In this document: piece by piece, positions 25,820 to 34,076 of the stretch
Position numbering within the stretch: position 1 is the stretch's first letter
Layout: the number at the start of each line of letters is the position of its first letter
Assembly: GCF_016735115.1 (NCBI RefSeq)
Contig: NZ_JAERQJ010000008.1
Span: 62,001-126,000 of the forward strand
Reading direction: 5' to 3'
Source: Aquimarina mytili
GTDB lineage: Bacteria; Bacteroidota; Bacteroidia; Flavobacteriales; Flavobacteriaceae
DNA length: 64,000 bases
Program-made: the position numbers and the translations under genes
Notes under the pieces: model-generated
Told to the model about the DNA's origin: nothing
Seen by the model: the letters and a program-made list of their open reading frames with translations, nothing else
Database searches by the model: none

Positions 25820-27130
25820 TCATAGCAGAGCCTTGGGGATTAGTTTTTCTGGGGCTTTTCGTTTTACTGTTCTTTTCTTTTTTACAGTATGTCCTTTAGT
25901 AAATCGTCCAAGTGCATCTCTACCTGTATTTTTTTGCTTCCCTTGCTTGAGGCGTTTTCTAGGAACCCCGGAAACTGGTCTCGAAGCTTTCTTAGTATTC
26001 GATTTTACCGCTATGGCAATGGCACTTCCAGCTACCAAAACACCTGCTCCTATAAGTAACGGGGTTTTATTCCGTTCGATCCAGCTTTTCTTTTCAGCTG
26101 ATGTTGTCGTATTGGTTTTAGCGGGTAGCGGTTTATTTCTTGAAATCACTGCAGGCACAGACCTTGCAGGTCCTCTTGAAATCCGGGTAGGGCGTACGCT
26201 CGTTCTTGGAATAGAACGTGGTAGAGGTTGTGGTAAAGGTCGGGGCGCAGGAGGTCTTGGAAATCTCCTTGGTTTTTGAAACAAGGTTTGTGCTTGTTGT
26301 TTGACCTGGCTTACCTGGGATACTACTTTGTTGGCTTTTCCAAAAATGTTTCCAATTTTGCTGAGTACCGTAGCCACACTAGCAACCGCGCCACTGGCAG
26401 CAGCAACTGCAGTTCCGGTAGCAACTGCTCCTAATCCATCCAGGTGTCCTTCATTATTTAAAAATGCTTCAAAAGTGTCCACATCTGATTCTACCACGAA
26501 TTTTTCAAAAGGATCACTATAAAAGATCGGTTCCTCATCAATACTTCCAATGGTAAAACCACTTAATGGTACTTTGCGATCCCTGTTCCCTTTTCCGGTA
26601 AGAATAGCTTTTCTAAGGTTTCTACCTCTTCCTCCGGCCACGCGATAAATTTTCTCTGCTTTTTCTACCGCTTTTCGAAGCTTACCAAACTTGCGCATAT
26701 CGACTCCCATTTTCTTGGCCTGGGTGGTACTGAGATACCCAAAGCGAAGTCGGCTGGCAACCTTCATCATATCAGACTTCATGGCCAGTAAAAATCCATT
26801 ACGAAGTAAGATGGTCACCGGATTAATAAAACGATTTAAGGTTCTGACCACAGGTTTAATCACATACTTACCTACTTTTCGGGTAAACTTCTTTAATCCA
26901 CGTCCAATCTTTTTAAAGAAACCTCCCAAGCCATCGATCACATAAATATTCTCTTCGCTATCGGCATATAAGATCACATTACCATCTTTATCTAAAATTT
27001 CATAAGCGATATCAGGGGCGTCATTAACGCCTTTTAGCATCAGATCAGGTTCCTGTAGGGATAGGCTTTCTGTGATCTCCATATGATCTAGTCCGCTGGC
27101 ATCAAAGCCATCCAATCGGTGTAATTCCAT
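25820..27130 (-). CDS. Large basic membrane-anchored protein, virion-like
   Basis: The 436-aa protein has an acidic start and amphipathic basic helices (GGFFKKIGRGLKKFTRKVG). A helical middle leads to an Ala/Gly/Val hydrophobic stretch (TGTAVAAASGAVASVATV), a Pro/Arg-rich linker (near 290-330) and a single membrane helix (TPLLIGAGVLVAGSAIAIAV). A Lys/Arg-rich tail with GRDALGRFTKGH could contact DNA. The mix of basic tail, Pro-rich linker and membrane helix fits a minor virion or genome-anchoring protein. No family is recognised. Confidence 0.5.
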   Translation of the reverse strand: MELHRLDGFDASGLDHMEITESLSLQEPDLMLKGVNDAPDIAYEILDKDGNVILYADSEENIYVIDGLGGFFKKIGRGLKKFTRKVGKYVIKPVVRTLNRFINPVTILLRNGFLLAMKSDMMKVASRLRFGYLSTTQAKKMGVDMRKFGKLRKAVEKAEKIYRVAGGRGRNLRKAILTGKGNRDRKVPLSGFTIGSIDEEPIFYSDPFEKFVVESDVDTFEAFLNNEGHLDGLGAVATGTAVAAASGAVASVATVLSKIGNIFGKANKVVSQVSQVKQQAQTLFQKPRRFPRPPAPRPLPQPLPRSIPRTSVRPTRISRGPARSVPAVISRNKPLPAKTNTTTSAEKKSWIERNKTPLLIGAGVLVAGSAIAIAVKSNTKKASRPVSGVPRKRLKQGKQKNTGRDALGRFTKGHTVKKKRTVKRKAPEKLIPKALL

Positions 27131-27161
27131 AGGTGTTATTTTTAAGGGTCATAAGCCCGAT

Positions 27162-28058
27162 TTATTTTTTTACGTATTTCGCTCTTTGCGCTTTTTTGGT
27201 CAATAGCTTGATGACTCCAATTCCTGCAGAAACGGAAATCACCGAGATAAGTAGGTAATTCAGTAAATTGAAATCTTTTTTAGAGGTACTCGTTTTTGCA
27301 TTTTGATGTTCCTTAAACCGAAAAGGAGATACCAGAGTTCCTGAGGTTACAACCTTTCGTTTTCCTTGAGTAGATATGGAGCTTGGTGTACATTTTATCC
27401 TTGTCGTCCTATTGGGAATCATCTTCCGTAATGGAATACGTTCTTGGATTATACCATCCAGGCTGATATCCGCCGTATCAACACCACTTAACCCGGTGAT
27501 ATCTTGAGTATCTATGGTATCGTTAATCCCAATGTCTTTCTTTTCGGAATACGGGACTTCGTGATTGAATTTATCCGTCACACAATCAATGGTAATATGA
27601 CCTCCGGGTATAGGTACAATAGGATATACATGCTGAAAGTGCTTTTTACCTCCGTACTTGGTAATTCTCATTTTAAAAGGGATTCCAAGATTAAAAAGGA
27701 TACTACTGATAAAAACCGTATAACAATCACAATCCACTCCGCTATTGCGATCAGCCCATGTTCGGGAAGGTCGACGTACTTGCTCTATACCGGTTTTATC
27801 CATGGTATATTGGATATGACCATAGACAAACTGCCAGATATTCTTGCAGGTCTCGTTCACAGTATGTCCTTTTAAGTGTATAGCAAGTGTCGCAGTATCT
27901 TCCTTAGTCTCCTGAATAATCTTTTTCATCAGGTTCAGGGTATCTTGTAGCTGCGCTTTCCCGGAACCTATAACCACCGTATCCTTGCTGATACGTTGAG
28001 GGATCAAATGAGAAAACTGCGCTCCCGAACGGATATGTCGTTTTGCCTGTGCCTGCAT
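27162..28058 (-). CDS. Transglutaminase-like cysteine protease fold protein with membrane anchor
   Basis: The 298-aa product contains IWQFVYGHIQYTMD and NSGVDCDCYTVFISSIL with the nucleophile Cys. KHFQHVYPIVPI carries the His and GGHITIDCVTDKF the Asp, which is the Cys-His-Asp order of transglutaminase-like proteins. A hydrophobic segment (LLISVISVSAGIGVIKLL) near residues 267-286 and a basic tail follow. Such domains act as peptidases or cross-linkers. In a virion-like operon it may process or cross-link structural proteins. Its ATG overlaps the stop of the LEA-like gene by 1 base. Confidence 0.7.
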   Translation of the reverse strand: MQAQAKRHIRSGAQFSHLIPQRISKDTVVIGSGKAQLQDTLNLMKKIIQETKEDTATLAIHLKGHTVNETCKNIWQFVYGHIQYTMDKTGIEQVRRPSRTWADRNSGVDCDCYTVFISSILFNLGIPFKMRITKYGGKKHFQHVYPIVPIPGGHITIDCVTDKFNHEVPYSEKKDIGINDTIDTQDITGLSGVDTADISLDGIIQERIPLRKMIPNRTTRIKCTPSSISTQGKRKVVTSGTLVSPFRFKEHQNAKTSTSKKDFNLLNYLLISVISVSAGIGVIKLLTKKAQRAKYVKK

Positions 28059-28519
28059 TAGAGTTGTACTATGATGTTATCCATTTTTTCATAAGGCAAT
28101 CCATTGACCCTTGTGGTTACCTGTGTTTGAATCTTTAATTGAATAGGAGCTCCGGATCGAATATCGCTTACTACTTTAGTTCCAAGTATTTGGATGAGTG
28201 TCAGCCATCCTGCGGATTGAATCTGTAATTCAAAATTCTTTTGGCTGTTCTCGGGAATCTCAATAACCTGGTTTTCAATCGTGGAACTGCCCAACAGTTT
28301 ATCTTTAAATAAAATTTTGACAAATGGATGTTGAATATTCAAGGATATCGGATTGGGATTTTGTAATTGCACTTCTGCTTTTAGTTCGATCCCGGTAAGA
28401 TTGATCTTATGGATACGCACTCTTATACGAGAGGTGATATTAGTACTTGCCCGTTGTAACCGGGATAAGTATCGTATCGAAAAAAATGCGGCCAATCCTC
28501 CGGCAATCCATTTGAACAT
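28058..28519 (-). CDS. Membrane-anchored LEA/WHy-like beta-sandwich protein
   Basis: From the ATG at 28519 the product starts MFKWIAGGLAAFFSIRYL, a single anchor. It then shows INLTGIELKAEVQLQNPNPISLNI, with the N-P-N motif and strand pattern of the LEA14/WHy domain, and further strands to the end (KIQTQVTTRVNGLPYE). An upstream in-frame ATG (28567) adds 16 residues ahead of the anchor and is less likely. LEA14-like domains are small beta sandwiches tied to stress and secretion; here it is the first gene of the virion-like operon. Confidence 0.65.
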   Translation of the reverse strand: MFKWIAGGLAAFFSIRYLSRLQRASTNITSRIRVRIHKINLTGIELKAEVQLQNPNPISLNIQHPFVKILFKDKLLGSSTIENQVIEIPENSQKNFELQIQSAGWLTLIQILGTKVVSDIRSGAPIQLKIQTQVTTRVNGLPYEKMDNIIVQL

Positions 28520-28642
28520 AATTCTTTGTTTTATATCAAAGAAATAGGGTTTGAAAACAGCAAACAAATGAGATTGTATAAGCCTGTTTTAGCTATGGTT
28601 GTTACTTGAAATCCTTGTAGTTTAGTGGGGTTACTGGGCCGA

Positions 28643-28661
28643 GTTTACAAAACTGGTAAAC
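28643..28661. promoter_or_regulatory. Candidate operator between divergent units
   Basis: GTTTAC (28643-28648) and GTAAAC (28656-28661) form a dyad with a 7-base spacer, between the start of the virion-like operon and the divergent HTH gene at 28710. A site for that HTH protein is plausible but inferred. Confidence 0.35.
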
Positions 28662-28709
28662 ATTTGGTTCTTGAAGTTATAAAAGTCTAAAACGAATTAA
28701 AATAGTACT

Positions 28710-28880
28710 ATGAAAATGAGATTTTGGAGTAAAGCAGAGCTCGCTTTAAAGTTTGGTATAAGCCGTGAAACCCTGAGATTAAAACTTAAAGAAATTGAAG
28801 GATTGGATACAGGGCGGAGGCAGTTGTTATATCCTTATGAGGTGCGGATGGTGTTTAAGGCTTTTGGGGTGGAGGAGTGA
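28710..28880 (+). CDS. 56-aa HTH protein, paralogue of the DUF4248-type protein at 18139
   Basis: A short complete gene: ATG at 28710 and TGA at 28878-28880. The peptide starts MKMRFWSKAELALKFGISRE and ends PYEVRMVFKAFGVEE. The E-L-A-L-x-F-x-I-S core and the P-x-E-V-R-x-x-F-x-x-[FL]-G ending parallel the 86-aa protein at the other end of the block. It is divergent from the virion-like operon, the usual place for a repressor, and converges with the DUF922-like gene with 26 shared bases. Confidence 0.6.
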   Translation: MKMRFWSKAELALKFGISRETLRLKLKEIEGLDTGRRQLLYPYEVRMVFKAFGVEE

Positions 28881-30240
28881 TTTCGATAGTTTGATAATTA
28901 AACTTATAACAATCTTTAATACTATCTTCGACTGGCACATATCCAAATTCTATATTAAATGTTCTTTCAGGAATTTTTTGATATGGTATATATAAAAAAT
29001 GATCAGTGGAATCTATCTTATTGTATTGAAATACATCATTATTTAATCTTAAGAAATTGTATTTAATCTTATTATTCATACTATCTGGAATATCCTGAAT
29101 CAGGATAAGAGAACCATTTTTCATAAATACTGGACCTTTAAAAAAAACATATTGATCCTCTTCCCCATACACTAAGCAATCCCAATCTTTAGGTTGTGGG
29201 TTATTTAGGTTTCTATGTTCATAATCCAAATTAGTATTTTGAAATTTTTGTGTCCAATATTTTTCTGTGTTCACTACCTCGAAGGTGTTTATAAAATTAT
29301 CTGCTATTTTGGTATACCTAACTATGTCTTTATATTTAGATAAATATCTAGCAGATGCCCTGTAAAAATAATCTTTTGTAGATAACCAAAAATCTTTGGT
29401 TATACTATTACGAACGGTATCTTCTGCAACTATAACAAGTTTTATATCATTGTCAAGATTATTTTTCTCAAATGATTTTATTTCCAATTCATTATCTGTA
29501 TAGTATTGTTTTATACTTTCCTCTAGGTCTTCAAATTCAGGAATTAAATATTGAAAAGTAACTAGTGCTAATTCCATATTATATTTATCAATTGCAAAAT
29601 ATCTATAGCTATAGCCATTTATTGAATCTATTCCTTTTTCAAATTTTGGAGTCTGTGGGAAGTATGCTTTGGCTCCGGAGTAAAAATCCGTTACAAAACC
29701 TGTTTGATTTGAATAATATTGTAATAAAGAATCAATTTTGTATTCCCAAATACTTTGATCAATACTCGAAATACTATGGTTCGATTCTTTATCATATAGT
29801 TTTTGCATTTTACTTTCTTTGATTTTAAGTTCAGAGAGCTTTTTATCATAAAATGAGTAATCCTCATTAGGATTATTTTTTATGAATTCATTCATTTTTC
29901 TAGCAAAAATCTCTGCAATGTTAAAATGATATTGTTCATGATTTAAAAGATAATCTGAAATTTCTTCTTGCTTTTTTTTCCAGGATTTTTGATTATTTTG
30001 AACTGCATATGCTATAACAGAGGAATCAGAGTCATTATACTCTAATACAATGTCACTACTTATAGCTGCATCAAATTTTGTAAATGGTTGTGTGATACCA
30101 TTAAAATCGTCCCATGTCAACTTATCCCATTTTTTTAAAGTTGGCTTAGCATAAAAGTTATTCTGCACTAAATTTATCGACAATAATAGGCTAAATGAAA
30201 CCCCAATGATGATGATTTTAATCTTTAAAGGATTTCGCAT
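28855..30240 (-). CDS. DUF922-like putative zinc protease with long C-terminal region
   Basis: The 461-aa product has an N-terminal hydrophobic signal/anchor (KIIIIGVSFSLLLSI). A DUF922-like domain follows: KLTWDDFNG near residue 39 and LLNHEQYHFNIAEIFARKM near 98-116. H-E-x-x-H is the metallopeptidase motif in that family. The remaining 300 residues are unassigned, rich in Tyr/Asp/Asn, and end in a Pro-rich tail. Probably periplasmic. The start overlaps the end of the 214-aa membrane-protein gene by 16 bases, so the two form an operon. Confidence 0.6.
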   Translation of the reverse strand: MRNPLKIKIIIIGVSFSLLLSINLVQNNFYAKPTLKKWDKLTWDDFNGITQPFTKFDAAISSDIVLEYNDSDSSVIAYAVQNNQKSWKKKQEEISDYLLNHEQYHFNIAEIFARKMNEFIKNNPNEDYSFYDKKLSELKIKESKMQKLYDKESNHSISSIDQSIWEYKIDSLLQYYSNQTGFVTDFYSGAKAYFPQTPKFEKGIDSINGYSYRYFAIDKYNMELALVTFQYLIPEFEDLEESIKQYYTDNELEIKSFEKNNLDNDIKLVIVAEDTVRNSITKDFWLSTKDYFYRASARYLSKYKDIVRYTKIADNFINTFEVVNTEKYWTQKFQNTNLDYEHRNLNNPQPKDWDCLVYGEEDQYVFFKGPVFMKNGSLILIQDIPDSMNNKIKYNFLRLNNDVFQYNKIDSTDHFLYIPYQKIPERTFNIEFGYVPVEDSIKDCYKFNYQTIEITPPPQKP

Positions 30241-30869
30241 TTCAAAAGTTTAAATAGTCGTTTAACAATTCCAATAATAGCTTCTATTGGTAGGATTAGA
30301 AAAGATAGAAAAATAATAGCAGGGATATCATCGGTAGTAATAGTACTGGTAATTTCAAGATTTATTATTGAAGTATAAATACCCCATAAAATAAAGTACA
30401 TTATGATAAATATAACATCATGAATTAACCTGCCTATTAGATTATTAGATCGTTTATGTTCAAAACGATAAAAGGCATGATTTATAGATAATAATAGAAT
30501 GAATGAAAAGCCCCACAGGAATATGGAATTATTTTTTATAAAGTCCTCTCCCGAATAATATCTAAAAAGCGTATGAACAGAAAGGAGTAATATTCCAAGA
30601 GCGAAAGAAGTCAAAAAATCTCGATAACTTAATGTTCTTAAGAACGGATCCGTATCTAATCTATTTACGGGTTTTCTCTTTTTTGATTCGAGTGTTTTTA
30701 TAAAGGGTTCAGGCTTTACATGTATTCCTTCAGATTTTCTATTTTCCAATATTAACCGAGCAGCATTTACGGCTTCCTCTTGATAATCCGTTGCATTATT
30801 CAAAATGAAAATTAGATCATCATCCGTTTTTTCTTTGAATTTATTAATGAAATGTTGTTTCGCCGACAT
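30225..30869 (-). CDS. Four-helix membrane protein of unknown function
   Basis: The 214-aa product has a soluble start of about 80 residues (FIKFKE-type charged, with EEAVNAARLILENRK). Four hydrophobic segments follow, around SFALGILLLSVHTLF, IFLWGFSFILLLS, VIFIIMYFILWGIY and AIIFLSFLILPIEAIIG. The helical start resembles a short repeat domain found in Bacteroidota membrane proteins. It is co-transcribed with the DUF922-like gene. No function can be assigned. Confidence 0.55.
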   Translation of the reverse strand: MSAKQHFINKFKEKTDDDLIFILNNATDYQEEAVNAARLILENRKSEGIHVKPEPFIKTLESKKRKPVNRLDTDPFLRTLSYRDFLTSFALGILLLSVHTLFRYYSGEDFIKNNSIFLWGFSFILLLSINHAFYRFEHKRSNNLIGRLIHDVIFIIMYFILWGIYTSIINLEITSTITTDDIPAIIFLSFLILPIEAIIGIVKRLFKLLKCEIL

Positions 30870-30901
30870 TATTAAAAAATCTAATTTCTACAAATGTAAA
30901 A

Positions 30902-31741
30902 CTATATATACCAATCAGCCTGATTCGGTACTAATCGCTTATTAATAAAATCTTGTAAGCTATCATACCTCTCAATTGACGGCCAACCTTCTTTTTCCTT
31001 TTTTCCGCTCCAAGTAAGGTGAACTACAAAATACTCTTCAGATTTGATATTTTTAAACAAATAATCGTCACTAGGTCCATACTTTGCAAACAACTTTAGG
31101 TCTTTTATTGTGTTTGAAAGTTGGTGTTTAGTTCCAATTTCTTTTTTAAACTCATTCAGAAAAGTAGCTTTTGTTTCTTGATCAATTGTAAATTCCCAAG
31201 GTTCAAAATCTAGATATTCTGTTGGAATTTCAGAAGTTAACCATACATTCTGTTCAGTTTTATAAAACTTCCAGCCTTCTTCAATGAGTTTTTTAGTATT
31301 AATTTCGATGATAAACGGTTTACCATGCCTGCTTCCCACATCTTTAGCCATATCAATTGCTTCAGACAGATGTACATACTGCCGTTGTTTAGATTTTAAT
31401 CCATTGGCCATAATGCTTTCTAAAAACTTTGTTGCCGTGCCATGATATAAAACTTCCGGAGGAGTTTGTGATTCTAGTTCTTGTAATATACATATAGAAT
31501 GCCCATGGGTAGCTTTGATTTTATGATTCAACTCATCAATTTTCCACCTTATTTTATTAAAACTATTACTTAATTCGATTAAATCATTTTGAGTGGACTG
31601 TATATTGTTTGCTTTTAGTGCAGCCAATATGTCTTTAATATTGGCCCACCCAAACTCGTCTAAAATGATATTTTCATCCTCGGGTTTGTGACGTAACCAG
31701 TAACTAATGAGTTTGCGTATTTGGGTTTGAGTTTTATTCAC
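30902..31741 (-). CDS. kptA: RNA 2'-phosphotransferase (Tpt1/KptA) with extra C-terminal domain
   Basis: The N-terminal 190 residues match KptA: RKLISYWLRHKPEDE, LDEFGWANIKDIL, LYHGTATKFLESIM, RQYVHLSEAIDMAKDVGSRH, and VWLTSEIPTEYL. The conserved Arg-His-Arg-Arg set for NAD+-dependent removal of a 2'-phosphate is present. Bacterial KptA has no settled substrate; roles in RNA repair and NAD chemistry are proposed. About 85 more residues (DYLFKNIKSEEYFVVHLTWSG and on) form a second domain not found in standard KptA. Within an island next to a tRNase-bearing restriction operon, a tRNA-related role is tempting but unproven. Confidence 0.88.
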   Translation of the reverse strand: MNKTQTQIRKLISYWLRHKPEDENIILDEFGWANIKDILAALKANNIQSTQNDLIELSNSFNKIRWKIDELNHKIKATHGHSICILQELESQTPPEVLYHGTATKFLESIMANGLKSKQRQYVHLSEAIDMAKDVGSRHGKPFIIEINTKKLIEEGWKFYKTEQNVWLTSEIPTEYLDFEPWEFTIDQETKATFLNEFKKEIGTKHQLSNTIKDLKLFAKYGPSDDYLFKNIKSEEYFVVHLTWSGKKEKEGWPSIERYDSLQDFINKRLVPNQADWYI

Positions 31742-32000
31742 TTTTTAATGACTCTAATTCATTTTTAATAATCGATTTTTCAATTTTCTCACACCTAACA
31801 TTTTTAAGATCAAGATCAGATATAAATCTAAAAAAAGATGCTGTTTTTCGATTTGATGCGTACCAAACGTAATTCGTTTTATTTTTAAATACATCAAGTA
31901 AAACAATATCAACTGATTTACCGTCTATACATGTAGATGTTTCTTTAAAAAAAGAATCCATTGACTTGTTCAATTCATCCGGTAGAACCGATAAGTACAC
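31734..32000 (-). CDS. 88-aa protein of unknown function upstream of kptA
   Basis: The peptide contains DIVLLDVFKNKTNYVWYAS and KTASFFRFISDLDLK, a soluble mixed alpha/beta pattern. It overlaps kptA by 8 bases in another frame, so translation is probably coupled. It resembles the beta-sheet parts of small immunity or RNA-binding proteins only vaguely. No family is recognised. Confidence 0.45.
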   Translation of the reverse strand: MYLSVLPDELNKSMDSFFKETSTCIDGKSVDIVLLDVFKNKTNYVWYASNRKTASFFRFISDLDLKNVRCEKIEKSIIKNELESLKSE

Positions 32001-32036
32001 ACCTCCTTTATGTTTTGTATTTGTAATCGTATAATT

Positions 32037-32129
32037 TTATGAACTAGTCGAGTTATTTGAAATGGATTGATTACATCCAAAAATTACCCCAAGGGTAATA
32101 ATGATTAAAGTGATTCTAATATTCTTCAT
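32037..32129 (-). CDS. 30-aa lipoprotein-like peptide
   Basis: An ATG at 32127-32129 starts a peptide with a classic lipoprotein signal: MKNIRITLIIITLGVIFGC, then NQSISNN, stop at 32037-32039. The V-I-F-G-C lipobox is good. The mature part would be only 12 residues. It may be a small lysis-type lipoprotein, the stub of a decayed lipoprotein gene, or chance. Confidence 0.35.
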   Translation of the reverse strand: MKNIRITLIIITLGVIFGCNQSISNNSTSS

Positions 32130-32179
32130 AAGAAATGTGTTTTAATCGCGATACGTTATTTCATAGATAAGGTATTAAT

Positions 32180-32943
32180 TTAATGAACATCAATTCCATC
32201 AAAGTATATTTCTGTTATAGCTGTATCGTCGTACTTATTTCCCTTATAGACATCCAATATCTCAAATTTGATAGTGAACTTGTCCTTTTGTTTAAGTTCT
32301 TCGGAGTTTTTTCTATCTGAATGCCCTATTGGATCTACCTCAAAGTATTGTTCTGCATATACGTCTTTTAAATTAACAATTGCGTAAGGAATGTGGTTAA
32401 CGTACATTTTGATTTTTTTGGCTCTTGAATTATCTTCCCAAGCCTTTTTGCTCTTTACATACCCATTAACTAAAATTATTTTTGTTAACCTTGGATGCTC
32501 AGGATTAAAGGTGAACTTAATATATTCACCAATTCCATATCCGCTTACTCCTTCTACCCAAGCAGTTTTAAAACTAAAGTCTTTTAAATTCTTTGGTTCA
32601 TAACTAATATTTCCTTGTGAAGATAATCTAGAAGATGTAGTAACTTGATATCCGCCTGCTCCGCAATACCAACTACATCCACCCCCAATTACATCCCACA
32701 TACTATCATATACTTCTCCCATTTTTTAAGTACTGAATGTTCAATTTCAGTAAGTTGATCCCAGGATTTTATATTTTCTTCCAGATCTTTCATGGCTTTA
32801 TCTCTTATGATCCATTCCTTTTGGATTTCAGGCCCAAAATCTAGTTCCCTGCTAATTTTGGCATCTACTATCTTTAAATCTTGGGCGCAAATATGGTTAC
32901 AAAAAAGAACTATTAATAAATTACGTAATAATTTCATGATCAT
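32180..32943 (-). pseudogene. Secreted discoidin-type (NADase-type glycan-binding) protein, split by a frameshift
   Basis: An 84-aa frame (32689-32943) gives a signal peptide (KLLRNLLIVLFCNHICAQ) and helical region. It runs into a second frame (32180-32722, 180 aa) with VWVEG-like discoidin features: FKTAWVEGVSGYGIGEYIKF, ILVNGYVKSKKAWEDNSRAKK, and YKGNKYDDTAITEIYFDG. The frames cross at a run of six A near 32720; one extra A would join them into a protein of about 255 aa. It is therefore a frameshifted gene, a sequencing error or a slippage site. The domain is a secreted beta-sandwich thought to bind sugars. Confidence 0.65.
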
Positions 32944-33017
32944 ACTTGTGAACTTTTAAAGATTTACCCATAACAAGGTAAACTACTATTTTACTTTTCG
33001 CCTTTTTTGTACCACTA

Positions 33018-33257
33018 TTATTTACCTGGTATCGTTACAAAACCAGTCCAAATCATAACGATGTATATTTGACACATCATTGATGCCACTTTAAAAAACA
33101 AAGTAAAAAATTTAAAAATGAATGGTGCTTTTTCGACCAATCCTGTGTTGCTTCTTTTATTAAACTCTTTCAGCTTTCCAACAAGTATTGGTCCGATTTT
33201 TCTAAAAAAGAAAAATCCGAAAAGCATAAATAATGAAAGTCCAATTTTAAATCCCAA
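33018..33257 (-). CDS. 79-aa two-helix membrane protein
   Basis: Hydrophobic segments GLSLFMLFGFFFF and FFTLFFKVASMMCQIYIVMIW flank a basic loop (VGKLKEFNKRSNTG). There is no recognised family. It sits alone between two secreted-protein genes in the AT-rich cargo region. Confidence 0.5.
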   Translation of the reverse strand: MGFKIGLSLFMLFGFFFFRKIGPILVGKLKEFNKRSNTGLVEKAPFIFKFFTLFFKVASMMCQIYIVMIWTGFVTIPGK

Positions 33258-33306
33258 TTTTGTTTGTTTTAAATGTTAGATAATGTTCTATGTAATATAC
33301 AAATTG

Positions 33307-34038
33307 TTATCCTTTGTTGTTTTTTACCAACCATTGTTTAAAATAAAGATTTTCTATTTCTTTTCTTTTCTCCTGATTGAGTATTTCGACTGCTTTTGAT
33401 TTTGTTGATAGGTCAATCAAATACCAAATTTTTTCATCTTTTTCATCGAATTCCTTGTTTCCATTTGAATCTCGTAAGGTTCTGAAAATTATTTTGTCAG
33501 TATTAGGTACTATTTCATATTCAATTAAATTTTCATTGATAGGACTAAGTCTAGAAAAATTATTTCCATCAATGTCAGAGATGAAAAGTTGATTAGGATC
33601 AACATATGTTAATTTTTTGTCCAAATTATAATCCGTATCTCCGGCCTTATATAAAACACTCTTTTTGAGTATTGGGCCTACATTTTTAAAATTTGTAGTA
33701 AAGTCTAAAATTCTCGTTTTTTTCTGAGTGAGCAATTTGGTTTTTCCGCTCTTTATGTCAAAAAATATTAAATTCCAATAGTTAGGATAGCTATCTGCGT
33801 AATAGGATTTAGCACTATACCTACTTTTATCACGAGCGTTCTGAGTGGAAATCGGAAGGATAACTTTTTCCATACTATCAATGAAAACAACTCTTGAATA
33901 CTCAAAATTGTATTCATCTATAATCGAATCAATTTGTTTCTGATTTAGATTTTCATCTTCTATTATCTGGATTCTATCCTCTCTTTTATTACAAGATAGA
34001 ATCATTAGCGAAAGTAGAATAATTGATATTGATTTCAT
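33307..34038 (-). CDS. Lipoprotein with TolB/beta-propeller-like strands
   Basis: The 243-aa product has a lipoprotein signal (ILLSLMILSC, Cys at about 16). The mature part contains NLIFFDIKSGKTKLLTQ and NQLFISDIDGNNFSRLS, phrases typical of TolB-type WD-like blades. It also has RDSNGNKEFDEKDEKIW, an EF-hand-like D-x-N-G-N/D-x-x-x-D loop. It is probably anchored in the periplasm or outer membrane. There are only three or so blades, fewer than a full propeller. Function unknown. Confidence 0.55.
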   Translation of the reverse strand: MKSISIILLSLMILSCNKREDRIQIIEDENLNQKQIDSIIDEYNFEYSRVVFIDSMEKVILPISTQNARDKSRYSAKSYYADSYPNYWNLIFFDIKSGKTKLLTQKKTRILDFTTNFKNVGPILKKSVLYKAGDTDYNLDKKLTYVDPNQLFISDIDGNNFSRLSPINENLIEYEIVPNTDKIIFRTLRDSNGNKEFDEKDEKIWYLIDLSTKSKAVEILNQEKRKEIENLYFKQWLVKNNKG

Positions 34039-34076
34039 GATATAAATAACTTTTAATATATTTATAGTAGCTAGTT

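Larger units (their letters stand above)
18139..28880. mobile_element. Candidate integrated tailless-virus (or virus-derived particle) module
   Basis: Eighteen tightly packed minus-strand genes run from 28519 to 18139, with a divergent HTH gene at 28710. They encode three consecutive small beta-rich proteins, several single-helix membrane proteins, a transglutaminase-like and a LEA/WHy-like protein, an annexin repeat, a peptidoglycan-binding protein and a lysis-like set (holin-like, CHAP, YkuD-like). No tail, portal, protease or terminase gene is present, as expected for tailless viruses. Together with the nearby ATPase and dam genes it spans about 13 kb, the size of small tailless phage genomes. 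The virus interpretation is inference. Confidence 0.5.

Noticed and set aside
25117-26279. Plus-strand frames of 147 and 148 aa opposite the virion-like genes
   Set aside because: Both are antisense to operon members with tight spacing and better composition; no start context and no recognisable domain.
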